From positions 1 to 55,891 of the forward strand of contig DATJFQ010000076.1 of assembly GCA_035495555.1 (NCBI GenBank): DNA of 55,891 nucleotides, given 5' to 3'. The notes under the pieces were generated by a model. It ran no database searches and had not been told where the DNA came from. It saw only the letters and a program-made list of their open reading frames with translations. Positions 41,579-52,534 of the stretch are shown in pieces. This stretch comes from DATJFQ01 sp035495555 (GTDB taxonomy: Bacteria > Acidobacteriota > Vicinamibacteria > Vicinamibacterales > 2-12-FULL-66-21). Within the stretch, counting starts at the first letter, position 1; the number at the start of each line of letters is the position of its first letter. Made by a program: the position numbers and the translations under genes.

Positions 41579-42046
41579 TTACGAGCCGCTCTTCCCCTGG
41601 CCCTCGTTGCGCATGCCCATTGTGACGATGCCGACCTTCTCGACGCCGGCGCCTTTGGCCGCGTCGATCACGTCGATGATCTGGCCATACCGGAGCGACG
41701 GATCGCCGACGATGAACATCGTCTTGTCCTTGCGGGATTCGAACACGTCGCGCAGGCGGCTCTCGAGGACGTCCATGCCCATCGGCTGGTGATTGACCGA
41801 GATGTTGCCGTTGGCGTCGTACTCGAGGACGATCTGGTCGTTGTTCTGCTGCTGCTGCGCCGGCTGCGTCTCGAGCGGCAGGTTGACGTCGACCCCCTTC
41901 TGCGTGAGCGGGAGGGCGGCCATGAAGATGATGAGGAGCACGAGGAGGACGTCGATGAGCGGCGTCACGTTCATGTCGGAGCTGGCGTGCGGCGCCTCCG
42001 CGGTGACGACGCGCTCGGCGCCGAAGTGCTTGTGGGCGTGTTTCAT
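41579..42046 (-). CDS. exbD: ExbD/TolR-type biopolymer transport protein (second copy)
   Basis: A 155-residue inner-membrane protein with one helix (about residues 33-50) containing the functional Asp in MNVTPLIDVLLVLLIIFM. The periplasmic domain ends VGIVTMGM. With ExbB it turns proton-motive force into TonB movement. It starts 2 nt after the first exbD, so the operon carries two different ExbD chains. A short polar QQQQN stretch follows the membrane part. The last 4 nt lie at a CGACTTC repeat. Confidence 0.9.
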   Translation of the reverse strand: MKHAHKHFGAERVVTAEAPHASSDMNVTPLIDVLLVLLIIFMAALPLTQKGVDVNLPLETQPAQQQQNNDQIVLEYDANGNISVNHQPMGMDVLESRLRDVFESRKDKTMFIVGDPSLRYGQIIDVIDAAKGAGVEKVGIVTMGMRNEGQGKSGS

Positions 42047-42048
42047 GC

Positions 42049-42489
42049 CTACTGCCCTCCCCCTTCCTGGCCGGGGATCTTCTTGCGTTCGGTGATGAGC
42101 GCGATGTTTTCAATCTGCGCTTTGCGGAGCGCGTCCATTGCGTCCATGATCGCGGCGTACTTCGCGTCTTTGTCGCCCTTCAGGTAGACGATTTTTTCTT
42201 TTTTGTCCTCGAGCGCCGCCTGGACGCGCGGCACGAGATCGTCCTTCGTGACGCGGATGGCGTTCACGTAATAGGCGCTGGTGGCGTCAATCGCGATGAC
42301 CGTCTGGTCCTGCGTGTCGGGCTTGTCAGCCGTATGCCCGGCTTCGGGCAGCGTGACGGCCACGCCCTGCTGCAGCATCGGTGCGATGAGCATCATGATG
42401 ATGAGCAGCACGAGCATGACGTCGACGAGCGGGGTGACGTTGATATCGGACTTGACTCCGCCTTTAGTCCCGCCAACATCCATTGCCAT
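42049..42489 (-). CDS. exbD: ExbD/TolR-type biopolymer transport protein (first copy)
   Basis: A 146-residue ExbD with one membrane helix (about residues 18-37) and the conserved Asp in INVTPLVDVMLVLLIIMM. The periplasmic domain differs from the second copy (AYYVNAIRVTKDDLVPRVQA), so the two are not recent duplicates. In ExbB-ExbD complexes an ExbD pair sits in an ExbB pentamer; a mixed pair is possible here. It is preceded by a 9-bp hairpin (42520-42544) in the gap after exbB. Confidence 0.9.
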   Translation of the reverse strand: MAMDVGGTKGGVKSDINVTPLVDVMLVLLIIMMLIAPMLQQGVAVTLPEAGHTADKPDTQDQTVIAIDATSAYYVNAIRVTKDDLVPRVQAALEDKKEKIVYLKGDKDAKYAAIMDAMDALRKAQIENIALITERKKIPGQEGGGQ

Positions 42490-42507
42490 GGGTGGTACCT
42501 CAGAACA

Positions 42508-42553
42508 ATTGGTGAATCAGTGGATTGGAGACTCACCAATCCACCAATCTTCA
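42508..42553. repeat. inverted repeat between exbB and exbD
   Basis: GTGGATTGG (42520-42528) pairs perfectly with CCAATCCAC (42536-42544), extended by GTGAAT/ATCTTCAC matches further out. It may lower exbD expression relative to exbB or stabilise the upstream mRNA. Confidence 0.6.
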
Positions 42554-43225
42554 CTATGCCGTCTTCTTGATGAAGTAGTCGACCAGCTCCGACGACGAGT
42601 TATCCATTTCGACGTTGAAGTAGGCGATCCGGCCCGTCAGGTAGTTGTAGAACCACACCGCCGGAATGGCGACGAGCAGCCCGAGCGCCGTCTCGACGAG
42701 CGCTTCTGCGATACCGGCAGACACCGCACCGAGACCGCCGGAGCCTGTGGCGGCGATGCCCTGGAACGCGGTGATGATGCCGACGACCGTGCCGAGCAGT
42801 CCGACGAAGGGGGCGGTTGCGCCGATGGTCGCCAGCGCCGCGACGCCCTTGTTCAGGTCGTTGGCCGTCAGGGCCGAGGCGCGCTGAATCGCGCGGCGGA
42901 CGGTGTCGACCAGATCTTCACGGCTGAGGCTGCCGCCGGCTTCCTGCTGGAACTGGTACTCCTGCAGACCCGCAAGCACCACTTTCGCCAGATGGCTGTA
43001 GCGGTAGTTTTTCGAGGACGAGATCGCGATCGCATCCTTCAGGCGCCCGTCCTTGAGATGCTTGGCCACCTGCGGCGCATACAGCTTCGACTGTTTGCGC
43101 GCCTGGGTGAACGTGTAAATACGTTCGATGGCGACGCCGAAGGAGATCATCGACATGATGATCAGCACCACGCCGACTCCTTTAGCCATCGGCCCCATCG
43201 ACTGAATCATTTCCATCCAATTCAT
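42554..43225 (-). CDS. exbB: ExbB/TolQ/MotA-family proton channel
   Basis: A 223-residue inner-membrane protein with three helices (about residues 14-34, 125-150 and 168-190). The conserved channel segment AALATIGATAPFVGLLGTVVGIITAF (in two parts, about 122-147) and ALVETALGLLVAIPAVWFYN (about 169-188) match ExbB/TolQ. It forms the proton-conducting ring that drives TonB. The order is tonB-exbB-exbD-exbD on one transcript. Confidence 0.93.
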   Translation of the reverse strand: MNWMEMIQSMGPMAKGVGVVLIIMSMISFGVAIERIYTFTQARKQSKLYAPQVAKHLKDGRLKDAIAISSSKNYRYSHLAKVVLAGLQEYQFQQEAGGSLSREDLVDTVRRAIQRASALTANDLNKGVAALATIGATAPFVGLLGTVVGIITAFQGIAATGSGGLGAVSAGIAEALVETALGLLVAIPAVWFYNYLTGRIAYFNVEMDNSSSELVDYFIKKTA

Positions 43226-43276
43226 GCGCCCATCCTCACTTATGTTGGCTTGCAGATCTCTGCGTTCTTCCCGGAA

Positions 43277-43999
43277 CTATTGCAGCGTGAAATTGACCGT
43301 CACGGTCATGATGACCGACACCGGCACACCGTTGAGGAGCGTCGGTGAGTACTGCCACTGCTTCACCGCGTCCAAGGCGGCCTGGTCGAGCAGTGGAATC
43401 GACCGGAGCACCTTCGCGTCCTTCACCCGGCCGTCGGTGCCGATCGTCGCCTCGATGATGACGACGCCCGAGACGCGCGCGGACTGCGCGATCGGCGGAT
43501 AAACGGGACGGACGTCCTTGATCTTGTTCGGCGGCTTGATCTGACCGCCGACGCGGACGGGCGCCTGCGGCGGCGGAGGTGGCGGCGGCGGCGCTTCCGG
43601 CAGACCGCCGACGACGCCCCCGACGACCCCGCCGGGCACGCCGCCTTCCACACCGCCGGGCACGCCCTCGCCGACGGCTGGCGTCGCCGGCTCAGGTTTG
43701 ATTTCCTTGGGTGCCTCGATCGGCGCGGCGTTCGGATTCGCGACCGGCGTCGGCGCCTTCGGGGTAGGCGCCGCAGGAGCGGGTGGCGGAGGCGGCGGCG
43801 GAGGCGGAGGCGGAGGCGCTGCCACGAACGCCATCATCGACGGCGGGGTCGGCAACACGTCGGTCGCCACCAGCGGGATGATGATGATCGCGGCAAAAAC
43901 GAAAACGTGGACAGCAATCGAGAGAGGGACCGTGTACCACTTCTTGGATCCAACCTTGATTGATGGATCCACTACGTCGCCGAACATGTCACGCGGCAC
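43277..43999 (-). CDS. tonB: TonB energy-transducing protein
   Basis: A 240-residue TonB. A cytoplasmic head is followed by one membrane helix (about residues 24-46), a proline run (12 residues, 62-73), a Pro/Ala/Lys spacer, a Gly/Val-rich stretch (GVPGGVEGGVPGGVVGG) and a second proline run. The C-terminal TonB domain (about 160-240) has the YPP and VSGVVIIEATIGTDGRV patterns and ends in the VxFxL strand. It carries energy to outer-membrane receptors. The GTG start (43999) has AGGAGGG 6-7 nt upstream. A consensus promoter lies at 44043-44072. Confidence 0.93.
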   Translation of the reverse strand: MPRDMFGDVVDPSIKVGSKKWYTVPLSIAVHVFVFAAIIIIPLVATDVLPTPPSMMAFVAAPPPPPPPPPPPPAPAAPTPKAPTPVANPNAAPIEAPKEIKPEPATPAVGEGVPGGVEGGVPGGVVGGVVGGLPEAPPPPPPPPQAPVRVGGQIKPPNKIKDVRPVYPPIAQSARVSGVVIIEATIGTDGRVKDAKVLRSIPLLDQAALDAVKQWQYSPTLLNGVPVSVIMTVTVNFTLQ

Positions 44000-44042
44000 G
44001 GATAACCCTCCTAAACTCCTGAAAGCCGGTGCAAGACCGCGA

Positions 44043-44072
44043 ATTATAGTCAGACGGAAAAACGGGTGTCAA
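44043..44072 (-). promoter_or_regulatory. consensus promoter of the tonB-exbB-exbD operon
   Basis: Minus-strand TTGACA (44072-44067), an 18-nt spacer and TATAAT (44048-44043): both hexamers are perfect. This is the strongest promoter in the window. The leader is about 37 nt. No Fur-like box was recognised across it. Confidence 0.8.
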
Positions 44073-44160
44073 CGCGACCGTCCTCGAGCCTCCCGTCCGC
44101 AGGCCGGAGCCGGACCTCCGGTGTAGAAAGTTAGACACCGCTGAGCGCAAAACGGTCCAC

Positions 44161-46623
<2,463 letters not shown>

Positions 46624-46767
46624 CCTTCTGCAAAGATCAAAGGATCAAGAGATCGGATCCCAAGGTCCGACCCGTTGATCCTTCGAACGGTTGCCCTCTC
46701 AATGATCCGTGTCAGTGCTTTGCTGTCGCGGTTTGCGACGTTGGCGATCAATGCCAAAAGCAGGCGA

Positions 46768-47388
46768 TTATACACGGAAATCCGCGACCCGGTCGTCCCC
46801 TCTGCGCGCGCTGATGCGCGAGCCGAGCGCCATCCCGCCGGTGAGGAAAATGCGGATCCCCTGCTGCACCGTGATGTCCGGATACGACGCGTGATCCCGC
46901 GGGCAGATGACGATATCCCCGAGATACAAATGGTTCGTCGGCACGTACACGGCCACGAGCGCCTCGACCCCCTGCCCGCGATCGACGGTGAATTCCTTCG
47001 TCAGAAATCCGAGCATGAACCCGCGCGCCGCATCTTCTATCAGGACGACCCGTTTGAACCCGTATTCGTTGTCGGGTGAAAACGCCACCACGAGCTGCTT
47101 GACGGGCGCATAGATGCTCCTGAACAGGGGCACCCGGAGCAGCACCCGTTCACCCTGCTGCAGCAACCGCTTGCCGACCACGTTGGTCGCGAGCGCACCG
47201 ACGAGCAGGACGGCCAGCGCCGTCGTCGCGATCCCGAGGCCTGGCACCTGCCGTCCGAGATACTTCACGTAGACGGGTCCCACGAGGCCGTCCACCAGCC
47301 GAAACAGCCAGAGAAATGCCGCAACCGAAATGAACAGCGGAACGGTGACGAAGAAGCCGGCGATGAAACTTCGTCGGAGCCACTGCAT
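46768..47388 (-). CDS. DUF502-family membrane protein
   Basis: A 206-residue protein with two membrane helices (about residues 8-30 and 52-76) and the DUF502 signature PLFRSIYAPVKQLV (about 107-120), then VVLIEDAARGFMLGFLT and VYVPTNHLYLGDIVICP. The function is unknown. Family members are found in many bacteria and plants. It starts 14 nt after uppP and ends the tgt-sec operon. The hppA gene begins 144 bp later on the same strand. Confidence 0.85.
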   Translation of the reverse strand: MQWLRRSFIAGFFVTVPLFISVAAFLWLFRLVDGLVGPVYVKYLGRQVPGLGIATTALAVLLVGALATNVVGKRLLQQGERVLLRVPLFRSIYAPVKQLVVAFSPDNEYGFKRVVLIEDAARGFMLGFLTKEFTVDRGQGVEALVAVYVPTNHLYLGDIVICPRDHASYPDITVQQGIRIFLTGGMALGSRISARRGDDRVADFRV

Positions 47389-47402
47389 GGGATCGGGCTA
47401 GC

Positions 47403-48203
47403 TTACAGCCAGTGCAGCCCCAGCGCGGCAATGAGCACGACGCCGGCCGCGATACGGTACCAGGCAAACGGGGAGAAGCCTCGGCGCCGCACGATTGCCA
47501 GGAACGGCTCGATCACGAGCCATGACGCCAGGAAAGCGAACACGAACCCGATGGCAATCTCGCCAGCGCGCCTGGCGTCCAGGCTGTGCCGCGCTTCCAG
47601 CAGATCGTGGGCGAACGCGGCGCTCATCGTCGGGATCGCGAGGAAGAACGAAAACTCCGCGGCCGCGGGGCGGTCGAGCCCCAGCAGCATCGCGCCGACG
47701 ATCGTCGCGCCCGACCGGGATACGCCGGGAATCAACGCGACGACCTGGCAGAGGCCAATGCCCAGCGCCCGGGAAAGCGGGGTCCGATCGGCGTCGACGA
47801 CCGTCGGCTGCGGACGATAACGCTCCGCAATCAGCATGATGATCCCGCCAACGATGAAGGAGACCGCGATCACGGATGGCGTCGTATACAGCACGCGCTT
47901 GACGAAACCCGCGAACAGCGCGCCCGCGACGACGGCGGGCAGGAACGCCACCACAATCATCAGCACGAAGTGGCGCGCGTCCGGGTCATGGGGCAGCCCG
48001 GCGAGGACGTGAAGAATCTTCACCCGATACAGCCAGACGATCGCGACGATCGATCCGAGCTGGATCATGACGGTGAAGATGCCGCCGGGATCGCTGAAAT
48101 GCAGCAACCGCGCACCGATGAGAAGGTGCGCGGTCGAAGAAACGGGCAGGAACTCGGTGAGTCCCTGCACGACGCCGAGCAGGGCCGCGATGAACCAGAC
48201 CAC
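47403..48203 (-). CDS. uppP: undecaprenyl-diphosphatase (BacA type)
   Basis: A 266-residue polytopic phosphatase that recycles undecaprenyl diphosphate for peptidoglycan and other envelope polymers. The catalytic motifs are GVVQGLTEFLPVSSTAHL (residues 10-27) and LIPGVSRSGATIVGAM (about 156-171). It has about eight helices. It starts 12 nt after secF in the same operon. Lipid-carrier supply fits ddl (52.5 kb) and the GT-C-like genes (30-33 kb), though they are not linked. Confidence 0.95.
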   Translation of the reverse strand: MVWFIAALLGVVQGLTEFLPVSSTAHLLIGARLLHFSDPGGIFTVMIQLGSIVAIVWLYRVKILHVLAGLPHDPDARHFVLMIVVAFLPAVVAGALFAGFVKRVLYTTPSVIAVSFIVGGIIMLIAERYRPQPTVVDADRTPLSRALGIGLCQVVALIPGVSRSGATIVGAMLLGLDRPAAAEFSFFLAIPTMSAAFAHDLLEARHSLDARRAGEIAIGFVFAFLASWLVIEPFLAIVRRRGFSPFAWYRIAAGVVLIAALGLHWL

Positions 48204-48215
48204 TCGGAAGCGGCG

Positions 48216-49226
48216 CTACGACGCGCGGCGGCGCGACTTGCGGGCGGGCGTCGACGCCGGCGCGACGGCGGCCGGCGCCGTTTTCGGCTTGCGGAAGCCC
48301 TGCCAGATGACGACGATGGCCGCCGCGATGAACACGCTGGAATACGTGCCGGTGATGATGCCGACGATCATCGTGAAGGCAAAGGCTTTCAGCACTTCCC
48401 CGCCGAAGAGATAGAGCGCGATGACCGACAGCATCGTGGTGCCGCCCGTGATCAGCGTCCGGTCCAGCATCTGATTGACCGACGTGTTCACGATGTGCGC
48501 GAGGTTGTCGCGGCGCATCGACCGCATGTTTTCGCGGACCCGGTCGAAGATGACGATCGTGTCGTTCATCGAATAGCCGGTGATGGTCAGGATCGCGGCG
48601 ATGACGTTCAGCGACAGCTCGTAGTTGAAGAACGCCAGGAACGCGAGCGTGATCAGGAGGTCGTGCAGCGTGGCGACGACGGCGCCGACGGCGAAGCTGA
48701 GCTGAAACCGCAGCGCGACATACACGAGAATGCCGGCGAGCGCGAAGACCGTTGCGAGTGTTCCCCGGCGCGTCAGGTCCGCCCCGACCGTCGGGCCGAC
48801 GATCTCGGTGCCCGCCACACAATTGGTCGCTGTCTGATTGGGGCATTGGCCGGCAATCGGACCCAGCCCCGCCTTGTTCAACGCCGCGACGACCTGATCA
48901 GCGGTCGACGTCAGCGAGTTGGCGGACTCGGAGCCCGACGTCCGCAGGCGCATCATGACTTCGTTCTGCCCCGCGGCCCCATACGACTGCACGATGGCGT
49001 TGGTCCCGTCCGCCACGCCGGTTTCCAGCGCGGTCCGGACCGTGTCGATGTGCGTCGGGTTCTGGAACTTGACGATGACCGTCGTGCCGCCTTCGAACTC
49101 GACGCCCTTCGGCATCCCCTTCGTGTTGATGAACACGAGGCCGGCGATGATGATGACCCACGACACCGCGATCGCGTACCAGCGCCAGCGGACGAAGTCG
49201 TAGTGGGGATTCTTGAAAATATGCAT
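48216..49226 (-). CDS. secF: protein translocase subunit SecF
   Basis: A 336-residue SecF with six helices. VEFEGGTTVIVKF (about residues 36-48) opens the periplasmic domain. The second half has ITGYSMNDTIVIFDRVREN (about 213-231), including the D-S/N-x-x-R core of the proton path, and LFGGEVLKAFAFTMIVGIITGTYSS (in two parts, about 268-292). A basic tail (RKSRRR) ends the protein. With SecD it uses proton-motive force to pull exported proteins through. It starts 27 nt after secD. Confidence 0.95.
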   Translation of the reverse strand: MHIFKNPHYDFVRWRWYAIAVSWVIIIAGLVFINTKGMPKGVEFEGGTTVIVKFQNPTHIDTVRTALETGVADGTNAIVQSYGAAGQNEVMMRLRTSGSESANSLTSTADQVVAALNKAGLGPIAGQCPNQTATNCVAGTEIVGPTVGADLTRRGTLATVFALAGILVYVALRFQLSFAVGAVVATLHDLLITLAFLAFFNYELSLNVIAAILTITGYSMNDTIVIFDRVRENMRSMRRDNLAHIVNTSVNQMLDRTLITGGTTMLSVIALYLFGGEVLKAFAFTMIVGIITGTYSSVFIAAAIVVIWQGFRKPKTAPAAVAPASTPARKSRRRAS

Positions 49227-49253
49227 GACTGTCGCGAGCCCTTCTGCGAGATC

Positions 49254-50852
49254 TCAGATGCTGAGCGCCGGCACCTTGCGACCGGCCATTTCCATGTCGA
49301 AAATCGTGTGCGACACGAAGATCGAGGTGAACAGGTTGACGATGAGACCGATCGAGAGCGTTGTCGCGAACCCGCGGATCGGGCCCGTGCCGAACTGGAA
49401 GAGGAAGCCGGCCGCGATGAGCGACGCAATATGCGTATCGAAGAGCGTCCAGAAGACGCGGTCGAAGCCGGCGTTGATGGAGGCGCGAACGCCGCGCTGC
49501 GCCGCCAGTTCTTCTTTGATGCGCTCGAAAATCAGCACGTTGGAATCGACGCCGACGCCCATCGTGAGCACGAACCCGGCAATGCCCGGCAGCGTCATCG
49601 TCGCGCCGATGTACGCCATCAGCCCAAGCAGGATGATGAGGTTGAAGAGGAGCGCCACGACCGCGTTCACGCCCGAGAGCTTGTAGTACCACAGCATGAA
49701 CAGGAGGATCAGGATGAGACCCGTGCCCGACGCGATGACGCCGGACCGGATCGAGTCCGCGCCAAGCGTCGGCCCGACGACCTGCTCCTGCAGGTACGTG
49801 AGCGAGGCGGGGAGTGCGCCCGAACGGAGCTTCAACGACAGGTCGTTCGCCTCCTGCAGCGTGAAACCGCCGGAGATGCGCCCCTCGTCGGTGATACGGC
49901 CGTCGATGCGCGGCGCCGATTGCACGCGGTCGTCGAGGATGATCGCCAGGGACCGGCCGATGTTGTCCCCCGTGACCTTGCCGAACTTGCGGGCGCCTTC
50001 GGGCTTCAGCGAGAAGTGGACCGCCGGCTGATTGTTCTCGTCCGGCGCTTCGCGGGCCGTCCGGAGATCCTGGCCACTCACCGCTGCCACCTTCTTCACC
50101 AGGTAATAGACCGTGCCCGCATCGGGGGATCCTCGCTCGGCGGCGCCGCTCAATACCTCCAGATCGTTGGGTAACTGGCCGTTATAGGGCTTGAGCAGGT
50201 CTTCCTTCGAGGACATCGGGCCAGCCTCGACGAGCTTCAGCTCCAGGAGCGACGGCGACCCCATGATTTCCTTGGCCCGCGCGACGTCCGCCACACCCGG
50301 CAGCTGCACGAGGATCTCGTCGTTCTTCTGGCGCGCGATCGTCGGCTCGGTGACGCCGAGCGCGTTGACGCGCCGATCGATCGTCTGCAGCGCCTGCTCG
50401 ACGGTCTGCTCGCGCAGGTCGCGCGCGATCGTCGGTTTCATGGTGAAATCGAACCGCCCGCCGGCGCCGGGATTGCGGTCGTAGTTGGTGGACGTGATTT
50501 CATCAGCGGCGTTCCGGAGCTCGGCCGTGCGGTCGCCCGGAACGCCTTCGACGTGAAATGCCGTCGCGCTGTCCACGATGATGTTCGTGAACGGCACGTT
50601 TCCGTTCTTCAACGATTCCCGCAGCTGCTCGCTGGTATTCGTCGTCGTCAGCCGCAGCGCGTCGTCGGTGTTGACGCGCATCGTGAGCTGGACGCCGCCC
50701 TTCAGGTCGAGGCCGAGTTTGAGCTGTTTGGCGGCCAGCCACTCGGGTGCCGGCAGGTGATAGCGGTCGGCCAGGATGGGATAGATGCCGAGGCCGAAGA
50801 ACACGAACAGGACAACGAGAATGAGGGTGATTTTCCAGCGCAGGTTCTGCAT
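49254..50852 (-). CDS. secD: protein translocase subunit SecD
   Basis: A 532-residue SecD. After the first helix comes LKLGLDLKGGVQLTMRV (about residues 46-62), the P1 periplasmic domain to about 340, and five helices with GVDSNVLIFERIKEEL (about 437-452), the proton-path segment. It works with SecF and YajC on the SecYEG channel. It lies 2 nt after yajC. Confidence 0.96.
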   Translation of the reverse strand: MQNLRWKITLILVVLFVFFGLGIYPILADRYHLPAPEWLAAKQLKLGLDLKGGVQLTMRVNTDDALRLTTTNTSEQLRESLKNGNVPFTNIIVDSATAFHVEGVPGDRTAELRNAADEITSTNYDRNPGAGGRFDFTMKPTIARDLREQTVEQALQTIDRRVNALGVTEPTIARQKNDEILVQLPGVADVARAKEIMGSPSLLELKLVEAGPMSSKEDLLKPYNGQLPNDLEVLSGAAERGSPDAGTVYYLVKKVAAVSGQDLRTAREAPDENNQPAVHFSLKPEGARKFGKVTGDNIGRSLAIILDDRVQSAPRIDGRITDEGRISGGFTLQEANDLSLKLRSGALPASLTYLQEQVVGPTLGADSIRSGVIASGTGLILILLFMLWYYKLSGVNAVVALLFNLIILLGLMAYIGATMTLPGIAGFVLTMGVGVDSNVLIFERIKEELAAQRGVRASINAGFDRVFWTLFDTHIASLIAAGFLFQFGTGPIRGFATTLSIGLIVNLFTSIFVSHTIFDMEMAGRKVPALSI

Positions 50853-50854
50853 GG

Positions 50855-51196
50855 TTAATTCCGGCTATCGGTGACGAGAGGCTCTTCTCCCTGGCGTCCG
50901 CCGATGGCGGCGCGGGCGACTTCAATACGCACCTTGTCGGCGATCTGCACCTGGACCGACTTGTCGGTCACACGCGTGATCTGGCCATAGATGCCGCTGG
51001 TCATGACAATCTTGTCACCGACCTGCAGCGCGTTCTGGAATTCTTCGATCTTCTTCTGTCTGCGGCGCATGGGCAGCAGGATCAGGAAATAGAAGATCGC
51101 CAGGATCATCGCGAACGGCAGGAACTGAATCAAGCCGGACGCGGCCTGTCCGTTCCCCGCCATCGCGAGTAGCGATGCGTGTTGTGCGTCGATCAT
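50855..51196 (-). CDS. yajC: preprotein translocase subunit YajC
   Basis: A 113-residue membrane protein with one N-terminal helix (about residues 21-43, FLPFAMILAIFYFLILLPM) and the family end RRRQKKIEEFQNALQVGDKI, then a small beta domain. Accessory subunit of SecDF. Its ATG overlaps the tgt stop by 4 nt (ATGA), so tgt and yajC are translationally coupled. Confidence 0.94.
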   Translation of the reverse strand: MIDAQHASLLAMAGNGQAASGLIQFLPFAMILAIFYFLILLPMRRRQKKIEEFQNALQVGDKIVMTSGIYGQITRVTDKSVQVQIADKVRIEVARAAIGGRQGEEPLVTDSRN

Positions 51197-52428
51197 CGAA
51201 ACTGCTGAGGCCTTCGGGAGAAGGTTCGATGAAACTCCGAGCGGAGTTTTTCGAACGAGCCGAACACGATAGCCTCCCTGATCCTACTCATCAAGTCAAG
51301 GTAAAAGTAGAGGTTATGGACGGTATTGAGCGTCGCGGCGCTCATCTCGCCCGCTATATATAAGTGTCGCAGATAGGCGCGCGTGAAGCGACGGCACGTC
51401 ACGCAGCCGCACTCCGGATCGGGCGGCCTCAGGTCCTCTGCGTACTGAGCATTCTTGATCGAGATCACGCCGCTCCGGGTGAGGAGCTGTCCGTTCCGGG
51501 CATTCCGCGTCGGCAGGACGCAGTCGAACATGTCGATCCCTCTGGCCACGCACTCGACGAGGTCGTCGGGCATGCCGGTGCCCATCAGGTATCGGGGTTG
51601 GTGCTGCGGCAACTGCGGAGCCGTGTGGGCGACGACGTCGTACATCACGCCGACCGGCTCGCCGACGCTGAGGCCTCCAATCGCGTAGCCCTCGAAGCCG
51701 ATCTCGACCGTCCGTTGGACGCTGGCGGTCCGGAGCGCGGGATCGGTCCCCCCCTGCACGATCCCGAATTGCGCCTGTCCCGGGTTGGTCCGCGCGACTG
51801 CTTGCGCGACACTGGCGTCGCCGCGCAGATCCAGCATGCGCGCGCGCGCCCGGCCGGCCCACCGTGCGGTGCGCTCCATCGCCCGCTCCGCTTCGGCAGC
51901 GTGCGTCTCCCCTGCATCGTGACCCGCCGCGTTCGGCGCACACTCGCCCGCACCGACCAACTCGTCGAGCGCCATCGCGATGTCCGACCCGAGCCGCGCC
52001 TGGACGTCGGTCGCCGATTCAGGCGTCAGCATATGGAGCGCCCCGTCGAGATGCGATCGAAACTGCACGCCCTCTTCCGTGACCCGGCGCATGGCGGCCA
52101 GGCTGAAGACCTGATATCCCCCGCTGTCGGTGAGGATTGGATGCGGCCAGCCGATGAACCTGTGGAGCCCGCCCGCGCGGGCAACCAGCGCGTCGCCGGG
52201 GCGGAGATGCAGATGATACGTGTTGCCCAGGATGATCTTCGCGCCGAGGTCCTCGAGATCCCGGTGCGTGATCGCCTTCACGGCTCCGCGCGTCCCCACA
52301 GGCATGAAGCATGGCGTCTGGACCTCGCCGTGCGGAGTCGACATGAGACCGCGTCGCGCGGCGCCGTCTGTCGCAGTGACGGAGAAAGAAAACCCGTCGT
52401 CGCTCGTCCATCGTCCGTCGCCCGTCAT
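51193..52428 (-). CDS. tgt: queuine tRNA-ribosyltransferase
   Basis: A protein of about 410 residues that exchanges guanine 34 for preQ1 in tRNAs with GUN anticodons. Active-site motifs are LTDSGGYQVFSLA (catalytic base Asp) and FDCVLPTRNARNG (nucleophile Asp). The zinc site is CGCVTC plus a later His (RHLY). The start is uncertain: the frame stays open to 52485 through CGCCCAT heptamers, but conserved sequence begins only around FSFSVTATDGAARRG, so ATG 52428 is preferred. It leads the operon with yajC, secD, secF, uppP and the DUF502 gene. Confidence 0.92.
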   Translation of the reverse strand: MTGDGRWTSDDGFSFSVTATDGAARRGLMSTPHGEVQTPCFMPVGTRGAVKAITHRDLEDLGAKIILGNTYHLHLRPGDALVARAGGLHRFIGWPHPILTDSGGYQVFSLAAMRRVTEEGVQFRSHLDGALHMLTPESATDVQARLGSDIAMALDELVGAGECAPNAAGHDAGETHAAEAERAMERTARWAGRARARMLDLRGDASVAQAVARTNPGQAQFGIVQGGTDPALRTASVQRTVEIGFEGYAIGGLSVGEPVGVMYDVVAHTAPQLPQHQPRYLMGTGMPDDLVECVARGIDMFDCVLPTRNARNGQLLTRSGVISIKNAQYAEDLRPPDPECGCVTCRRFTRAYLRHLYIAGEMSAATLNTVHNLYFYLDLMSRIREAIVFGSFEKLRSEFHRTFSRRPQQFR

Positions 52429-52505
52429 GCGTTCATCGCCCATCGACCATCGCCCATCGCCCATCGCCCATCGAACATCGCCCATCGAGCATCGAGCATC
52501 GAGCC
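52386..52505. repeat. CGCCCAT heptamer array reaching into the tgt start
   Basis: About a dozen 7-bp units (CGCCCAT, CGACCAT, CGAACAT, CGAGCAT) run from 52430 to 52505, with degenerate copies (CGTCCAT, CGTCCGT) back to 52386 inside the first codons of tgt. The array fills the divergent gap between tgt and ddl and so sits in both promoter regions. Confidence 0.8.
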
Positions 52506-52522
52506 CGCAGCCGGATCTCGGT

Positions 52523-52528
52523 TATTCT
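52523..52528 (+). promoter_or_regulatory. -10 box for ddl
   Basis: TATTCT ends 6 nt before the GTG start of ddl. No Shine-Dalgarno sequence lies between, so a leaderless mRNA is likely. The expected -35 falls at the edge of the heptamer array. Confidence 0.45.
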
Positions 52529-52534
52529 GACACC

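Larger units (their letters stand above)
41285..41579. repeat. GAAGTCG/CGACTTC heptamer clusters in a 301-bp gap
   Basis: Three clusters of 7-bp units occur here: GAAGTCA/GAAGTCG at 41288-41309 and 41373-41390, and inverted CGACTTC at 41553-41579, the last ending at the exbD stop. Between them are two terminators (listed separately) and a stretch where CCGTGGA (41404-41410) can pair with TCCACGG (41448-41454). No gene is credible in this gap. Confidence 0.75.

Noticed and set aside
41397..42113. Longer minus-strand frame through the exbD end and downstream gap
   Set aside because: It is in another frame from exbD, Arg/His-rich, and crosses the terminator at 41517-41540.
46767..46772. TATAAT on the minus strand as the hppA promoter
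   Set aside because: It overlaps the stop of the DUF502 gene, lacks a -35 and is 144 nt from hppA. Possible but not supportable.
47586..50174. Plus-strand open frame of 862 codons opposite uppP, secF and secD
   Set aside because: Composition is almost only Arg, Asp, Glu and His with no motif. The minus-strand Sec genes are certain.
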